The notes under the pieces were generated by a model. That model saw nothing but the letters and a program-made list of their open reading frames with translations. It ran no database searches and was not told where the DNA came from. Shown one piece after another: positions 61,575-64,000 of a stretch of 64,000 bases of DNA. Position 1 is the first letter of the stretch. The number at the start of each line of letters is the position of its first letter. The translations under genes were made by a program, and so were the position numbers. The DNA lies in contig CM067556.1 of the NCBI GenBank assembly GCA_034509755.1, positions 7,897,501 through 7,961,500 on the forward strand, read 5' to 3'. The DNA comes from Anisodus tanguticus (lineage: Eukaryota > Streptophyta > Magnoliopsida > Solanales > Solanaceae).

Positions 61575-62840
61575 GAAGGAAGATAGAAGTAATAAAAAGG
61601 TCTAATTACAACTAGGGTTTTTGAGAGATTTCAGGTGAAGTTCGTTAAAGTAATTATAAGAATCTACAGCAAAATGCAAATCGAGGATTCACCACATAAG
61701 ATATTTTTTGTTCACGTGTCAAACAAACATGACTCAGATTAATAAGAGGAGTAACAAAGAATTTAAAGTTCACGAGCTCGAAAGTTGATGAGTTATTGGA
61801 TTCTAGGTACTAATAATGTGTACTCCCTCCTTCTCAAAATATTTGTTATGGTAATTAAAATAACTATCTTAAATTATTTGTTATTTTAGAAGTTCAAGGT
61901 ATTGATTATTTTTTTTTCATTTTATTCTTAGTGGAATTTTGTAATTAATGGAGATGACACATAAATAAAGTAAATAGTTAATTAAGAGAAATTATAATTT
62001 AGATATAAATAAGGATACAATAAGTTAATTACCCCGTCTAATTAATATTTCTTAATGAGTATATAAAATAAAAAAATATCAAATAATTTGAGACGAAAAG
62101 AATACATATTAAATAAATTTTTATAATAAATATAAAGTTTAATTATATAAAAATAATTAGATTCTATCGAACTCGTATTTCCAATTGTAAATCCGCTCCT
62201 TGAATAGTGAATCATTTTATTGTGTGTGAGCATCCGTGCCATGTGAGAGGAGGGAGGGTGAGGAGCGGCACAGGTTTCTGTGTAAATTTGCACGCAAAGA
62301 ACTTCCAATCTAGAGGGAGCTAGTGAGGCTACTTACATGTAACTTAGGGCAAGTTTGTTGGCAGGGCCAAAGTAGTTTTTTTAAAAGAGTTTGGGCAATA
62401 ATTTTTAGTTATAAAGTGGGAGGGTTTCAATTTGAATTAATGCTAATTAATTGAAGATAAGTTACTGGGGTATCAAAACAAACTCCCAAGTTTTAAAAAA
62501 TATATTTTTGTCCAACAATTTAATAATAATAAAAAATAATAAAACAAATTATAACTATTCCAAGCTTTCAACTCAGCCCTCAAGTTTTAAAAAATACACT
62601 GTGATCCAAAGTAAGAAATAATAAAATAAGCCAAAATAAAAATCTAAAATATATCTTTTACCTTATAAAAAAATATAAAATTATATTTCCCTCTTTCAAT
62701 TCATTCCCAGATAATAAAACAAATCAAAATAAAATTTTAAAAATATATCTTTTACCTTATAAAAAAAGAAATATAAAATTATATTTCTCTCTCTCAATTC
62801 ATTCCCACGTTTTTATTGCTACATCTGAAATATGTTCCAT
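61575..62840. other. AT-rich region, possible decayed Stowaway MITE
   Basis: No gene recognised. A CTCCCTCCTTCTCAAAATAT end at 61823, with a weak mirrored end near 62103 (AATTTGAGACGAAAAG), may be a decayed Stowaway MITE. A near-duplicated ~100-bp segment sits at 62600-62810 (TATATCTTTTACCTTATAAA twice). Confidence 0.45.
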
Positions 62841-62844
62841 TGAC

Positions 62845-63225
62845 AGCCATTGTTAGAGCTTGAGCTTAAAGCTTGAAAAATGGATTTTCGAAAGAGTAAT
62901 TCATTTTAAGTGAGTATTATTGAGTTTTGTTAGAGATCTTTTAATGAGTTTAAATCTCAAATTTTAGAGAATTTCGAGAAGATTTGAGGTGATTTGGATT
63001 AAATTTCGGATTTGAGCTTGAGTATAGCCATTATTAAAGCTTGAACTTCAAACTTGAAAAATAAATTTTATAAATGAGTGATTTATTTCAAGTGGGTGTT
63101 ATTGTGTTTTGTTGGTGAGGAGTCTAAATCTCAAATTTAAGGAAGTTTGGAGAAGATTTAAGGTGGTTTTGCATAAAATTTCATATTTGAGCTTGAAGTA
63201 CAAGATGAACATTTTAGATTTGAGC
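62845..63225. repeat. About 180-bp unit present twice in tandem
   Basis: Sequences starting AGCCATTGTTAGAGCTTGAG (62845) and AGCCATTATTAAAGCTTGAA (63026) run in parallel through TTGAGCTTGAG-type endings, diverged by many substitutions. Period 181 bp. No coding content. Confidence 0.65.
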
Positions 63226-63254
63226 TTGAGGTTAAAGATGAAAATGGGGGAAAA

Positions 63255-63640
63255 CGTTGTTGAAAAATGGAGGAAAACGCACTGATAACTAAAAGTTCCG
63301 CTCATTGACACTAGACCTTATTTTATATTCTACTAAGTGTTGTTAAAAAAATGGGAAAAACACACTTATAACAAAAAGTTCCGTGCATAGACACTAGACC
63401 TTGTTTTATATTCTACTAAGCTTTGTTGAAAAATGAAAAAAAAAGCAGTGATAACTTAAAGTTTCGCGCATAGACACTAGACCTTATTTTATCTTCTACT
63501 AAGTGTTGTTGAAAAATAGAGAAAAATGCACTGATGACTTAAAGTTTTGCGCATAGACACTAGACCTTATTTTATCTTCTACTAAGCGTTGTTGAAAAAT
63601 GAAAATATACGCATTAATTCTTGAAAATTATATTGGTTGA
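63255..63640. repeat. 83-bp tandem repeat, four units plus relics
   Basis: The landmark GACACTAGACC occurs at 63307, 63390, 63473 and 63556, an exact 83-bp spacing. Units share AAAGTTCCGCGCATAGACAC and TTCTACTAAGTGTTGTTGAA. A degenerate copy of the landmark recurs at 63740 (GACACTAGATAG). Confidence 0.92.
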
Positions 63641-63789
63641 CATTTAAAAGGGTAATTAACGAATATATAACGTCATATTAATATAAACACCAATATTAAT
63701 GGAAAAAGGGATTATTATGCACTGTTAACGGCCACACATAGACACTAGATAGAATTGTATCTTCTACTAAACGTGTTTGAAGTTGTTAC

Positions 63790-64000
63790 ATCAAATGGGG
63801 TAAATTATAGTTATGTCACCAATTTAAAGTTGTTATATATTATCATCACAACCAATATCAATAAAAATATATATGATATTCACATCTAGTTATGTCGCCA
63901 ATTTGTAGTTGTTACATATGATCATCACAAAAATAGGGAAAATATGCACATTAAATGGGTAAATTATAGTTATGTCACCAATTTAAAGTTGTTATATATG
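63790..64000. repeat. About 79-bp tandem repeat running off the window
   Basis: The block TTATGTCACCAATTTAAAGT or its variant occurs at 63811, 63890 and 63970, spacing 79-80 bp, with TATCATCACAA and AATGGGGTAAATTATAG in between. The array continues beyond the window edge. Confidence 0.85.

Noticed and set aside
62845..64000. CRISPR-like array
   Set aside because: The units are contiguous 79-181-bp tandem repeats without unique spacers, in a plant genome.

Overview
The window is nuclear DNA of a flowering plant, most likely an asterid of the nightshade family (Solanaceae). Evidence is AT-rich sequence, genes with many GT-AG introns, Ty1-copia elements primed by initiator Met tRNA, Stowaway and hAT MITEs, and short SINEs with TTG-type tails of a kind common in Solanaceae introns. 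There is no bacterial-style operon, CRISPR array or tRNA. All exon models below come from splice sites, phase and family resemblance read by eye.

Layout. (1) 1552-7824, + strand: a 14-exon SYMRK-type symbiosis receptor kinase (malectin-like, GDPC, LRRs, TM, kinase) carrying two frameshifts and one nonsense codon, so it is read as a pseudogene or a badly sequenced copy. (2) 10043-19845, - strand: an apparently intact 16-exon M3-family organellar/cytosolic oligopeptidase (HEFGH zinc site, about 783 aa), tail-to-tail with the receptor kinase. Its introns hold a LINE fossil, two SINEs with perfect target duplications, a Stowaway MITE and long G/C homopolymers. (3) 22082-22288, + strand: a small single-exon protein. 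(4) 22.8-29.5 kb: gene-poor DNA with a solo LTR, a perfect hairpin, a promoter-like repeat fragment and a large foldback element. (5) 29594-52511, - strand: one AGL17-clade MIKC MADS-box gene of 8 coding exons (about 235 aa) stretched over 23 kb. Its two giant introns contain three Ty1-copia elements, an Au-like SINE, two MITEs and a mitochondrial-type rRNA fragment. (6) 53.6-61.6 kb: two further decayed copia elements, one with its protease-integrase-RT core inverted between normally oriented ends. (7) 61.6-64 kb: AT-rich DNA and tandem repeats (83-bp and about 79-bp units) that run off the end of the window.

The genes are not a functional cluster: a symbiosis receptor, a peptide-degrading protease and a root/nitrate-type MADS factor are simply neighbours. 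The most distinctive features are the multi-lesion SYMRK copy, the transposon-inflated MADS gene, and several structurally odd retroelements: a gag-less pair with TATAC-rich leaders, a core-inverted element, and an element with non-matching ends but a perfect target-site duplication.
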